A stretch of DNA of 64,000 nucleotides, taken from JACVRN01 sp036389255 (GTDB lineage: Bacteria; Acidobacteriota; Blastocatellia; Pyrinomonadales; Pyrinomonadaceae). Under the pieces are notes generated by a model. It worked only from the letters and a program-made list of their open reading frames with translations. It searched no databases and was not told the origin of the DNA. The stretch spans positions 1-64,000 of the forward strand of contig DASVQI010000026.1 in the NCBI GenBank assembly GCA_036389255.1, read 5' to 3'. The translations under genes and the position numbers were made by a program. Positions 35,298-43,348 of the stretch are shown here, one piece after another; the stretch's first letter is position 1, and the number at the start of each line of letters is the position of its first letter.

Positions 35298-36509
35298 ATG
35301 TACAGGAAGTTTCATAAGAGGATGGAGGAGATGCTGCGGCGTGATGCGCCGTTTGTCGTCGCCACCGTCATAAGGGTGCGCGGCTCTGCTGCGGCTAAGC
35401 CGGGCGCGAAGTCAATCATTGACGGCGAGGGCCGCGCCGTCTTCGGCTGGGTCGGAGGCGGCTGCGTGGAATCTTTCGTGTGCGCCGAAGCGAGGGAAGC
35501 TTTAGCGGCTGGCTCCCCGCGCATCATCACTGCGGATTTGGAGGACGAGCTTTCGGGAGTCGGCCTGCCGTGCGGCGGCGTGATGGAGATTTTTATAGAG
35601 CCGGTCATGCCGCGCCGCCGCGTGCTCATCCTCGGCGGAAGCGAAGCGGCCCGGCACGCGTCAGAGATAGTTGAGCGCGTGGGCTTCGCCGTCACTTCAA
35701 CCCTTACTGAGCTTGAAAGAGGCGCTTTAATTATCGTCGCCGCGCGTTCCGGCGAAGAGAGCCACGACCTTGAGCGCCTTATTCATGCTCAGCCTGAATA
35801 TCTGGCCGTTATCCCTGACCATGAGACGCGGGCTCAAGCGGGCCTTGACCTCGGCGGCACGTCGCCGGCCGAGCGTGCTTTGAGCGTCGCGGCGGAGATG
35901 CTGGCCGTCACTCGCCGTGCGTCCGCTCGTCCCTTGCAGGAGACGAAGACGGATGAGCCGGTCGGCGCTTTTGAGTCCGTGCGCGAGCGAGTGGCACAGC
36001 CATCCATTACCATAGTCGGCCACAGCAGCATCACGGAAGAGCTTGCGTGGATGGCTGCGCGGCTAGGCTGGCGCGTCTTCGTGGACGGCGCGGGCGCTTT
36101 AGAGGAGAGCTATCCGGCAGGTGTCGGCATCATTCGAGACGACGCGGATTTCAGCCGCATGCCGGCAGGCCCGGACACTGCTGTCGTCGTAGCCACTCAT
36201 CACAAGGGCGACCATCTGGCAATCGAGCGAGCGTTGGACGCAGGGGCTTGGTACGTAGGATTGATTACCAGCGCTCATCGCTCTAAGCTCGTCAGGGCCA
36301 TGCTCGAAGACTCATTGCGAGGGGACGCGCGGCTGAAGATTCTGAGGGCTCCTTCGGGCCTGGACATTGGAGCGACTACGCCGGCCGAGATTGCCCTGAG
36401 CATCATGAGCGAGATTGTCGCCTGCTTTCATGGCCGCACGAATGGGCCGCGCTTTAATAGATTCACCGCAGAGGCACAAAGAGAGGCCGAGATGGCGCAG
36501 AGAGATTGA
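35298..36509 (+). CDS. xdhC: XdhC-family molybdenum cofactor insertion protein
   Basis: This 403-residue protein has an N-terminal XdhC/CoxI domain (FVVATVIRVRGSAAAKPGAKS, GWVGGGCVE, GVGLPCGG) and a C-terminal Rossmann domain (ITIVGHSSI, then VVATHHKGDHLAI, YVGLITSAHRSKL). XdhC binds and matures the Mo cofactor for xanthine dehydrogenase, and its gene starts 14 bases after the xdh stop. The ATG at 35298 begins the conserved domain; the frame continues into xdh but that extension only mirrors xdh. The last 15 residues (FTAEAQREAEMAQRD) are encoded by an R1 repeat, so the native tail was probably replaced by repeat sequence. Confidence 0.9.
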   Translation: MYRKFHKRMEEMLRRDAPFVVATVIRVRGSAAAKPGAKSIIDGEGRAVFGWVGGGCVESFVCAEAREALAAGSPRIITADLEDELSGVGLPCGGVMEIFIEPVMPRRRVLILGGSEAARHASEIVERVGFAVTSTLTELERGALIIVAARSGEESHDLERLIHAQPEYLAVIPDHETRAQAGLDLGGTSPAERALSVAAEMLAVTRRASARPLQETKTDEPVGAFESVRERVAQPSITIVGHSSITEELAWMAARLGWRVFVDGAGALEESYPAGVGIIRDDADFSRMPAGPDTAVVVATHHKGDHLAIERALDAGAWYVGLITSAHRSKLVRAMLEDSLRGDARLKILRAPSGLDIGATTPAEIALSIMSEIVACFHGRTNGPRFNRFTAEAQREAEMAQRD

Positions 36510-36538
36510 ACCTGTTTCTCTGCGTCTTCGGCGGTGAA
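36462..36538. repeat. intergenic/coding inverted repeat, family R1 copy 3
   Basis: TTCACCGCAGAGGCAC at the left end is mirrored by TCTTCGGCGGTGAA at the right, with several mismatches. It is the most degenerate of the four copies. It covers the last 16 codons of xdhC and ends just before the SufU ribosome site. Confidence 0.75.
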
Positions 36539-36566
36539 GAGTTATAGAGATAAGGAGCGCCCGGAG

Positions 36567-36995
36567 TTGCCCCGGCCACAGCATCAACTCTATAAAGACA
36601 TACTGATGGATCACGCAAGGCGGCCGCGCAATGCCGGGAGCCTTGAGCGCCCGGACATGCGAGCCTCCGTCGTCAATCCTTTGTGCGGCGATGAGTTGTC
36701 GGTTGAAGTGGCGCTCGACGGAGAGAAGATTCGGGAGGTGCGCTTTCGTGTCAGAGGCTGCGCCATATCCACTGCGTCCGCCTCTATGCTGAGCGAGCAG
36801 CTACACGGGTTGACTCTAACGGAAGTAGCCGGGTTGGAGCGTTGCTTTCAGGAAGCTCTATCGAACGCGGAAGCCGCGCTGCCCGAACAGCTTGAGCCGC
36901 TTGAGCCGCTTCTATCCGTGCGAGATTACCCGCATCGTCAAAGCTGCGCGCGTCTGGCGTGGGACGCGCTGCGCGCTTTAGAGAAGCCGACCTGA
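36567..36995 (+). CDS. sufU: SufU/IscU-type Fe-S cluster scaffold
   Basis: This 142-residue protein carries three conserved cysteine sites of SufU/IscU: NPLCGDELS, RGCAISTASASML and RQSCARLAWDAL, with the SufU-type Asp after the first. It should act as a scaffold or sulfur acceptor in Fe-S assembly, which suits the Fe-S-rich xanthine dehydrogenase upstream. TTG at 36567 is chosen because AAGGAG is 9 bases before it; a GTG at 36534 inside the repeat would add 11 residues but has no ribosome site. No sufBCDS genes are nearby. Confidence 0.88.
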   Translation: MPRPQHQLYKDILMDHARRPRNAGSLERPDMRASVVNPLCGDELSVEVALDGEKIREVRFRVRGCAISTASASMLSEQLHGLTLTEVAGLERCFQEALSNAEAALPEQLEPLEPLLSVRDYPHRQSCARLAWDALRALEKPT

Positions 36996-37019
36996 GCCGC
37001 CGGTATCAAACAGACAGGT

Positions 37020-38603
37020 ATGAGAGGAGACAAAGACGTCTTGCCTTATCGAAACTATAAGAGAACACTCGCGCTAATTCTTGTCGGCATCCTGTGGCTG
37101 CTTCCCTTCTGCTCCGGGCCGGTTTACGCGCAGGGCGCGGCCACGGCCAGAGGCGTCGCGCCGGAGCAACGCGCCGCTTCCTTCTTCGAGACGCTTCGAC
37201 AGTCGCCTCCGCAGCAGGTGGCCTTCCTGCGGGCGATGCCGAAGGGCGCAGACCTGCACAATCATCTCTCCGGCGCAATCTACGCGGAGAGCTACATACA
37301 GTGGGCCGCCGAAAAGGGCCTGTGCATCAACACGACGACCTTCGTGCTGACGCAGACGCCCTGCGCGCCCGACACGGCAGGCGTCGTGCCTGTGACTTCT
37401 GCGCTGACGAACGGAGTTCTCTACCGGCAGATAATAGACGCTTGGTCTATGCGCAACTGGCAGTATTCCGGACAGAACGGCCACGACCGCTTCTTCGACA
37501 CCTTCGGTAAGTTCGGCCCCGCCACTTATGACCAGGGCGGGCGAATGCTCGCGGAAGAGACTGCGCGTGCGGCACGGGGGCGGCTGCTCTATCTGGAGTT
37601 GATGCTGACGCCCGACAACGGAATGTCCAGCCAGCTCGGGCAGGCTGCGGGCTGGGATGGAAACTTTCAGGGCACGCTGGACAAGTTAAAGACGGCAGGG
37701 ATAGCAAACGCCGTCGCGCAGGGCATGCAGAACATACAGAACGCGGAGAAGCAGAAGAACGAGCTGCTCAAGTGCGGAACGGCTCAGGCAGACCCGGGCT
37801 GTAACGTGTCCGTGCGCTATGTCTTTCAAGTTTCGCGCGGCGCTGCTCTTGGCACGGTCTACGCGCAGATGGTGGCGGGCTTCATGATGGCCAGCGACCC
37901 GCAGTCGAAAGTAGTGGCGCTCAACCTAGTTCAGCCGGAAGACTCTCTGCCGTCCATGCAGAACTTCGGCGTGCAGATGCAGATGCTGGACTTCCTTCAC
38001 AATCTTTATCCGGCGGCCCACATAACGCTGCACGCGGGCGAGCTTGCGCCCGGCATGGTGCCGCCCGACGGCCTCAGCTTTCACATACGCTCTTCCGTCC
38101 TGACGGGCCACGCCGAGCGCATAGGCCACGGCGTCGCAATCATGTACGAGGTCAGTCCTTACGAGTTGCTCAGGGAGATGGCCCGGCGAAACGTGATGGT
38201 TGAGATATGCCTGACGAGCAACGATGTCATTCTGGGGATACGCGGCAAGGAGCATCCGCTTAAGACCTACATGCAATTCGGCGTGCCCGTGGCGCTGGCC
38301 ACGGACGACGAAGGAGTCTCTCGCTCCGACATTTCGCGCGAGTACCTGAAGGCAGCCATAGAACAGGAGCTTGGCTATCTTCAACTGAAGACTATGGCGC
38401 GCACCAGCCTTCAATTCGCCTTTGTTCCGGGCGAAAGCCTCTGGAGCGACCCTAAAGCTTTCCGCCCCGTAACGCAGTGCGCCGCAGACAGACCCGGACA
38501 GGCAACCTCCAAAAGCTGCCAGCAATTTCTGGCCACGAGCGAAAAGGCACGCCTCCAATGGGCTTTGGAGAGAGACTTCCGGGAGTTCGAAAGCCGGTAT
38601 TAG
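37020..38603 (+). CDS. secreted adenosine deaminase-like protein (ADGF type)
   Basis: This 527-residue protein has a signal peptide (hydrophobic run about 16-36, cut near VYAQ). The amidohydrolase features of adenosine deaminase are in order: ADLHNHLSG with the two metal His, LHAGE with the third His and acid/base Glu region, GHAERIGHG, and ATDDEGVSR with the metal Asp. Its length and exported state resemble ADA-related growth-factor enzymes. It would deaminate adenosine or related nucleosides in the periplasm or outside. AGGAG at 37025 lies 11 bases before a TTG at 37041, an attractive alternative start that keeps the signal peptide. It fits the purine region. Confidence 0.87.
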   Translation: MRGDKDVLPYRNYKRTLALILVGILWLLPFCSGPVYAQGAATARGVAPEQRAASFFETLRQSPPQQVAFLRAMPKGADLHNHLSGAIYAESYIQWAAEKGLCINTTTFVLTQTPCAPDTAGVVPVTSALTNGVLYRQIIDAWSMRNWQYSGQNGHDRFFDTFGKFGPATYDQGGRMLAEETARAARGRLLYLELMLTPDNGMSSQLGQAAGWDGNFQGTLDKLKTAGIANAVAQGMQNIQNAEKQKNELLKCGTAQADPGCNVSVRYVFQVSRGAALGTVYAQMVAGFMMASDPQSKVVALNLVQPEDSLPSMQNFGVQMQMLDFLHNLYPAAHITLHAGELAPGMVPPDGLSFHIRSSVLTGHAERIGHGVAIMYEVSPYELLREMARRNVMVEICLTSNDVILGIRGKEHPLKTYMQFGVPVALATDDEGVSRSDISREYLKAAIEQELGYLQLKTMARTSLQFAFVPGESLWSDPKAFRPVTQCAADRPGQATSKSCQQFLATSEKARLQWALERDFREFESRY

Positions 38604-38609
38604 ATTGAT

Positions 38610-39737
38610 TTACTGAGCTTCGAGTAAGTAGCAGGAGTGCGTCTTAATCGCCATCCAGATTTTTTGGCCGGGTGCTAGGCCGAGTTCCTTGACGGCTTGA
38701 CGCGTGACGCTGGCTGTCCAAGCGACGCCGCTCCGTACACGAACGATTGACTGTGCGCCCCGTTCTTCAATAGCGTTGATGTGCCCCGGCAGGATGTTTC
38801 GCGCAGATGTGCTGAGCAGTTCCTCTGCGGCAATCAAAATGTCGCCCGAACGGATTGCCACGCTCACTCTCTGGCCTTCGCTTTCCCTTCCGAGCGGGAC
38901 TTCTAGATGACAGGTGCCGTTTCTGTCTCTGGCCTCCACGGTCATAGTTCCGGCCGTAGAGTCTCTTTTAATAACAACTCCGTCGAAGATATTTTCTACG
39001 CCTGTGACGCGCGCTATCCTCGCGCTAACTGCGCCGCCCAGGATTTCAAGCGGCTCACCGCGCGCGGCGATTCGCCCGCCGTCGTAGGCCACAAGGTAAT
39101 CGCCAAGGCTCACGGCCTCGTCGCGGTTGTGCGTGACGTAAATGACGGGCAGGCGCAAGTCTCTATTAATCATCTTCAGGTCGGAGATTATCTCCTGCTT
39201 TGTAGCATCGTCTATGGCCGAGAGCGGCTCGTCCAAAAGCAGCAGTCGCGGGCGGCTGGCGAGCGCTCGCGCGAGGGCTACGCGCTGGGCCTCGCCGCCT
39301 GAGATGTCGCGGGGTTTGCGCGGCGCTGTGTGCGCGATTCTCAAGCGCTCCATCAGCTCAAGCGCGCGCCGTCGCTGCTCAGACCGCGCAAGGCCGTTTG
39401 CCGCGAACTCCACGTTGCCCAGAGCCGTCATGTGCGGAAAGAGCGCCAGGTTCTGAAAGACCAGCCCAACGCCGCGCTCGCGTATGGGCCTGTCTATCCC
39501 GCGCTCCGAATCGAAGAGAGTGTCGTCGTTCAATCGTATCAGGCCGGAGTCCGGGCGTATGATTCCCGCGATTGATTTGATGGTGCTGGTCTTGCCGGAG
39601 CCGGAAGCGCCGAAGAGTATGGTGATGCCGGAAGGCGCATCGAACTCCGCGTCGAGCGAGAAGCCGGAGCGGCCCGCATCGCTGAGCGGCGGCCCTGCTC
39701 TTTCGCCAAACTCTTTTCTGATTCTGACAGCAATCAT
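38610..39737 (-). CDS. modC: molybdate ABC transporter ATP-binding protein ModC
   Basis: This 375-residue ATPase energises molybdate import. It shows Walker A GASGSGKTS, the Q-loop FQNLALFPHMTALGNVEFA, the signature SGGEAQRVALARALA, Walker B LLLLDEPLSAID and the switch His in VTHNRDEA. The C-terminal 120 residues contain a Mop/TOBE-like domain (ARNILPGHINAIEERG) that binds molybdate in ModC. The ATG at 39737 starts the conserved sequence, 34 bases after the modB stop. The frame also extends into modB, but that part has no conserved sequence. It is convergent with the deaminase gene. Confidence 0.92.
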   Translation of the reverse strand: MIAVRIRKEFGERAGPPLSDAGRSGFSLDAEFDAPSGITILFGASGSGKTSTIKSIAGIIRPDSGLIRLNDDTLFDSERGIDRPIRERGVGLVFQNLALFPHMTALGNVEFAANGLARSEQRRRALELMERLRIAHTAPRKPRDISGGEAQRVALARALASRPRLLLLDEPLSAIDDATKQEIISDLKMINRDLRLPVIYVTHNRDEAVSLGDYLVAYDGGRIAARGEPLEILGGAVSARIARVTGVENIFDGVVIKRDSTAGTMTVEARDRNGTCHLEVPLGRESEGQRVSVAIRSGDILIAAEELLSTSARNILPGHINAIEERGAQSIVRVRSGVAWTASVTRQAVKELGLAPGQKIWMAIKTHSCYLLEAQ

Positions 39738-39771
39738 TGCCGATAAAAGAGCGCGTCCAGCTCCTTCAAGC

Positions 39772-40443
39772 TCAGGTGTGCGTGTTGTCGCCCACGAGCC
39801 TGTTTGTAGCATAGAGCAGCGTGAGCGCTATCACGGAGAGAATGATTACAAGCGTCAGCGCGTAATCGTCGCGCCCGGCCTGCGTCGCGTCATAGATGGC
39901 AATCGCGGCCGTCTGCGTGCGGCCCGGAATGTTGCCCGCCACCATAAGGGTCGCGCCGAAATCTCCGAGCGAGCGCGCAAACGCCAGCATGGCTGCGGCT
40001 ATGATTCCACGCGAAGAGAGCGGCAGCGTGACGCGCCAGAAGATTTGCCACTCGGACTTTCCGAAAGTGCGCGCCGCGTCCTCCAGTTGCTCGCTCACGG
40101 TGGAGATTGCCGCGCGAGAAGTTTTAACTACCAGAGGAAGCGCGCCGAGCATGGCTGCCACTACCGCGCCCCGCCATGTGAAGACAAGCTGCGAGCCGGT
40201 CACGGCTTTGATTGCGCGGCCCACGGGACTGTTCGCGCCGAGCAGCACCAGCAGGTAATAGCCCAGCACCGTCGGAGGCAGGACGAGCGGCAGCGTCACC
40301 AGCGCGTCCAGCGCTTCGCGGCCCGGAAAGCGGCGGCGCGCCAGCACCCAGCCCAGACAGACGCCCGCGATGAGCGCCAGAGCGGTCGCCATCAGCGCTA
40401 CTCTCAAAGAGAGCATGAGCGGAAACCAGTCTATGTTCCTCAT
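39772..40443 (-). CDS. modB: molybdate ABC transporter permease ModB
   Basis: This 223-residue inner-membrane permease has about five or six hydrophobic helices. The family patterns TLPLVLPPTVLGYYLLVLLG and the EAA loop (EDAARTFGKSEWQIFWRVTLPLS) are clear, as is FARSLGDFGATLMVAGNIPGRTQT. It pairs with ModC directly downstream. A modA binding-protein gene is missing from the window; it must lie elsewhere or the pair borrows another protein. A hairpin lies in its leader at 40471-40511. Confidence 0.94.
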   Translation of the reverse strand: MRNIDWFPLMLSLRVALMATALALIAGVCLGWVLARRRFPGREALDALVTLPLVLPPTVLGYYLLVLLGANSPVGRAIKAVTGSQLVFTWRGAVVAAMLGALPLVVKTSRAAISTVSEQLEDAARTFGKSEWQIFWRVTLPLSSRGIIAAAMLAFARSLGDFGATLMVAGNIPGRTQTAAIAIYDATQAGRDDYALTLVIILSVIALTLLYATNRLVGDNTHT

Positions 40444-40470
40444 CAGCCGTCAAGATAACACATAAAGGAG

Positions 40471-40511
40471 CAGGTCAGCACCGCCCGGCTTAAGCAGGCA
40501 GTACCGACCTG
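40471..40511 (-). promoter_or_regulatory. leader hairpin upstream of modB
   Basis: CAGGTC and GACCTG close a stem that continues for 15 pairs when read as minus-strand RNA, including G-U pairs. The same positions are C-A mismatches on the plus strand. This favours an RNA element transcribed with modBC. It starts 28 bases before the modB ATG. On the plus strand six Ts follow the element. Confidence 0.5.
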
Positions 40512-40632
40512 TTTTTTAATCGTTGTGCGATTGGGCGGGGCGTGCTACATTTTCGAACCTTCATTCGGTTGTTATAAGACTTCTGGCCCACTTCACTAAT
40601 TAGAGGACGGGGAAGCTGGCGGCGCACTTCGT

Positions 40633-41478
40633 ATGGAGTTGAAGAACAGTTTTGACGGCCCCGGTCGCTCACACTCTGATGGGCGTGCGCGGGAGTTCTT
40701 CGACCATCAGGCGGCTACCTTCGAGCGGCGCGCAGGATTGCCGGAAGTCTTCGCCCCGAGGATTGCGCAGGCCGTTCTGGAAATCGGAGAGGCGAGCGCG
40801 GGCGACCTGATAGTCGAGCTTGGGCCGGGCACGGGTCAGATAGGCAGATGGTTTCACGAGCGCGCTCGCTATGTCGGGATAGACCTGTCAATGGGGATGC
40901 TCAGGGAGTTTCGCGCACGCTTAGAGGTAGAGCTTAACCGTACGGCTCTGATTCACGCCGACGCTCAATCCGTCTGGCCGCTCGCGGCAGGCTCCGCGCG
41001 CGTTGTCTTCAGCTCGCGCGCGGTTCACCTGCTCAACGAGCAGCACGTGGCCCGCGAGCTGTTCCGTGTCTCTCAGGCAGATGGCGCGACGCTCATCATA
41101 GGCCGCGTACATAGAGAGCCGCAGAGCGTGCGCTCGCGCATGGCGCGAGAGATGAACCGGCTGATGCGGCTCAGGGGCTTCGAGGGGCGCGGAGGCGAGG
41201 GCCGTAACCGCAAGCTTCTAGAGGCATGCAGCCGTCTGGGGGCGAGGATTTTAGAGCCCGTTGAGGTGGCAAGCTGGCTGGTCGCCGCCAGTCCGAAAGG
41301 TTCGCTGGACTCTTGGCGCAGCCTGTCTAGTCTCGGCGGCAGGGATGTCCCTGCCCGCGTGCGCGGGGAGATTCTGGCGGAGCTTGAAAGCTGGGCGGGA
41401 AAGGAGTTCGGCTCTCTGGATAGAGAGTCTGAATCCGTGGAGACATACGTGCTTCACCCGGTCAGGCGCGTGAGCTGA
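40633..41478 (+). CDS. class I SAM-dependent methyltransferase
   Basis: This 281-residue protein contains the SAM-binding motif VELGPGTGQIG (motif I), a GIDLSMGMLREF motif II with acidic residue, and VFSSRAVHLLNE as motif III/IV. The fold is that of Ubie/type-11 methyltransferases, which methylate small molecules. No membrane or signal sequence is present. It is divergent from modBC and followed by a large hairpin repeat, so it is likely transcribed alone. The substrate cannot be predicted. Confidence 0.87.
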   Translation: MELKNSFDGPGRSHSDGRAREFFDHQAATFERRAGLPEVFAPRIAQAVLEIGEASAGDLIVELGPGTGQIGRWFHERARYVGIDLSMGMLREFRARLEVELNRTALIHADAQSVWPLAAGSARVVFSSRAVHLLNEQHVARELFRVSQADGATLIIGRVHREPQSVRSRMAREMNRLMRLRGFEGRGGEGRNRKLLEACSRLGARILEPVEVASWLVAASPKGSLDSWRSLSSLGGRDVPARVRGEILAELESWAGKEFGSLDRESESVETYVLHPVRRVS

Positions 41479-41490
41479 AAAGCAGAACTC

Positions 41491-41572
41491 AGGAGTCAGC
41501 ATTCAGGATTCAGAATAAAAGCGACTCTCGTCCTTCTTTATTCTGAATCCTGAGTCCTGAATTCTGACTCCT
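41491..41572. repeat. long imperfect inverted repeat (family R2) after the methyltransferase
   Basis: A 13-base perfect core (GATTCAGAATAAA, 41507-41519, with 41537-41549) is flanked by a second perfect 9-base pair (AGGAGTCAG, 41491-41499, with 41564-41572). The right side ends in CTGCTTTTTC, so it can act as a terminator for the methyltransferase gene. Confidence 0.8.
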
Positions 41573-41627
41573 GCTTTTTCTATCCTTTCGTTGCACTACA
41601 CCCTGATGGATTGCGAGCGCATATTCG

Positions 41628-42443
41628 ATGCAAGATGAACTTTTAACTGAACTCGGCAAATCGTTGCTGTCCGGCTCTCTGGACGACGAGCGGCTGATGG
41701 AGCGCACGGGCGAGCCCCTGCCCGTGCAGATACTTCCGGAAGCCAACGTGATTAAGATAGGCGGCCAGAGCTTTATAGACCGTGGGCGAGTGGCCGTCTT
41801 TCCCCTGATAGAAGAGATTGCCGAAAACCTAGGACGCCACAAGATGATTATAGGCACGGGCGCGGGCACTCGCGCGCGTCACGCCTACAGCGTGGGCATA
41901 GATTTGGGGCTGCCTACGGGCGTGCTGAGCGTGCTTGGCACTTTCGTCAGCATGCAGAACGCGCGCATGCTCAACTATCTTCTGGCCAAGTACGGCATCC
42001 CTTTCATAGAGCCCGCGCAGTTCGCGCAGCTTCCGCATTATCTGGCTGAGCGCGGCGCGGTCATCTTCTTCGGCATGCCGCCGTACGTCTTCTGGCACCA
42101 GAACCCTAGCGTGGGGCGCATCCCGCCGCACCGCACGGACACGGGTAGCTACCTCGTCAGCGAAGTCTTCGGGACGCGCGCCATGATTTACGTCAAGGAC
42201 GAGCGAGGGCTCTACACGGCTGACCCAAAGAAGGAGAGGCACGCGCGCTTCATCCCGAAGATTACCATCGCGGAGCTTGAAGAGCTTGACCTGAAGGACG
42301 TGGTCGTTGAGCGCAGCGTGCTTGAGATGATGAAGAACGCGACTCATCGTCGCTCGATTCAAATCATCAACGGGCTTGAGCGCGGCTTGCTGACGCGCGC
42401 TCTCGAAGGCGAGCACGTAGGCACAATCATCAGCGCGGATTAA
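41628..42443 (+). CDS. mosB: molybdenum storage protein-like subunit (MosB-like, amino-acid-kinase fold)
   Basis: This 271-residue protein closely follows, from my recall of the family, the beta subunit of the Azotobacter molybdenum storage protein: VIKIGGQSFIDRGR, IGTGAGTRARHAYS, GLPTGVLSVLG, GMPPYVFW, RIPPHRTDTGSY and the end GEHVGTII. The fold is that of UMP kinase; in the storage protein ATP hydrolysis drives polyoxomolybdate packing inside a heterohexameric cage. The neighbouring gene is the second subunit and modBC and xdh lie within 12 kb, which supports the assignment over a plain nucleotide kinase. Confidence 0.85.
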   Translation: MQDELLTELGKSLLSGSLDDERLMERTGEPLPVQILPEANVIKIGGQSFIDRGRVAVFPLIEEIAENLGRHKMIIGTGAGTRARHAYSVGIDLGLPTGVLSVLGTFVSMQNARMLNYLLAKYGIPFIEPAQFAQLPHYLAERGAVIFFGMPPYVFWHQNPSVGRIPPHRTDTGSYLVSEVFGTRAMIYVKDERGLYTADPKKERHARFIPKITIAELEELDLKDVVVERSVLEMMKNATHRRSIQIINGLERGLLTRALEGEHVGTIISAD

Positions 42444-42455
42444 AGGGAGATTCCA

Positions 42456-43283
42456 TTGACCGACTCAATCAAGAACAGTGATGGCCGCCATCATATTGAA
42501 TCCATGCTGATGCGCGAGAGCCTGGTGGACAGGGACGTGCAGAAGGCCACGGAGTCGCCCGTCTTCCGCATGCTGCCCGACGCCCACGTCATCAAAATCG
42601 GCGGGCGCTCAATTCTGGATGCGGGCAGAGACGTAGTCTATCCTGTCGTGGACGCGCTGGCCGACTGCCTGAAGACGAAGAAGCTAATCATCGGCACGGG
42701 AGGCGGCATACGCAGCCGCCACGTCTTCTCCATAGGCATTGACCTCGGCCTGCCCGTGGGAGTGCTGGCGCAACTGGCAATGGCCGACTCGCTAGGCAAC
42801 GCGCACATCCTTGGCACGCTGCTCTCGCCGCAGGGCGTAGTAGCCATCCCGCCCGAAATCTTCGGCCACCTCCTGCCGCTCTTTATACAGAGCGTGCCGG
42901 GCGTCATCTTCAACGGCGTGCCTCCCTACTCGCTCTGGGAACACCCGCCCGCAGTGGGGCGCATCCCGCCGCATCGCACGGACGCGGGCTCGTTTCTGCT
43001 GGCCGAATGCTTCGGCTGCCGGTCTGTGGTGTTAGTCAAGGACGTTGACGGGCTCTACGACCGCGACCCGCGCGCGACGACGGGCGCAAACTTTATAAAA
43101 GAGGTCAGCAGCGCGGAACTAAAAGAGCGCCACCTTGAGACTCTTCCCTTCGACCGCGTTCTCATAGACCTGCTTGAGCACACGCGCCTCGTGCGCTCGT
43201 TTCAGATAATCAACGGCCTCTATCCGGAGCGCATCAAGGCCGCTCTCGAAGGCGAGCACGTGGGCACAATCGTTCACGCATAA
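42456..43283 (+). CDS. mosA: molybdenum storage protein-like subunit (MosA-like)
   Basis: This 275-residue paralogue of the preceding protein reads VIKIGGRSILDAGR, IGTGGGIRSRHVFSIG, DLGLPVGVLAQLA, NGVPPYSLW, RIPPHRTDAGSF and GEHVGTIV, more like the alpha subunit. The two genes are 12 bases apart; the TTG start at 42456 has AAGGGAGA 5-7 bases upstream. Two unequal subunits in tandem are expected for the alpha3-beta3 cage. It should bind ATP and molybdate or tungstate in the cytoplasm and buffer molybdenum for the Mo enzyme encoded nearby. Confidence 0.85.
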   Translation: MTDSIKNSDGRHHIESMLMRESLVDRDVQKATESPVFRMLPDAHVIKIGGRSILDAGRDVVYPVVDALADCLKTKKLIIGTGGGIRSRHVFSIGIDLGLPVGVLAQLAMADSLGNAHILGTLLSPQGVVAIPPEIFGHLLPLFIQSVPGVIFNGVPPYSLWEHPPAVGRIPPHRTDAGSFLLAECFGCRSVVLVKDVDGLYDRDPRATTGANFIKEVSSAELKERHLETLPFDRVLIDLLEHTRLVRSFQIINGLYPERIKAALEGEHVGTIVHA

Positions 43284-43348
43284 GAAGCGCCCGGAGCAGT
43301 TTCGGCCCCGCTTCAATTATCCCCTCAGAGTATCAGGAGATTAACGCC

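Noticed and set aside
39738..39812. Longer start for ModC
   Set aside because: It would overlap modB by 41 bases and adds no conserved residues.
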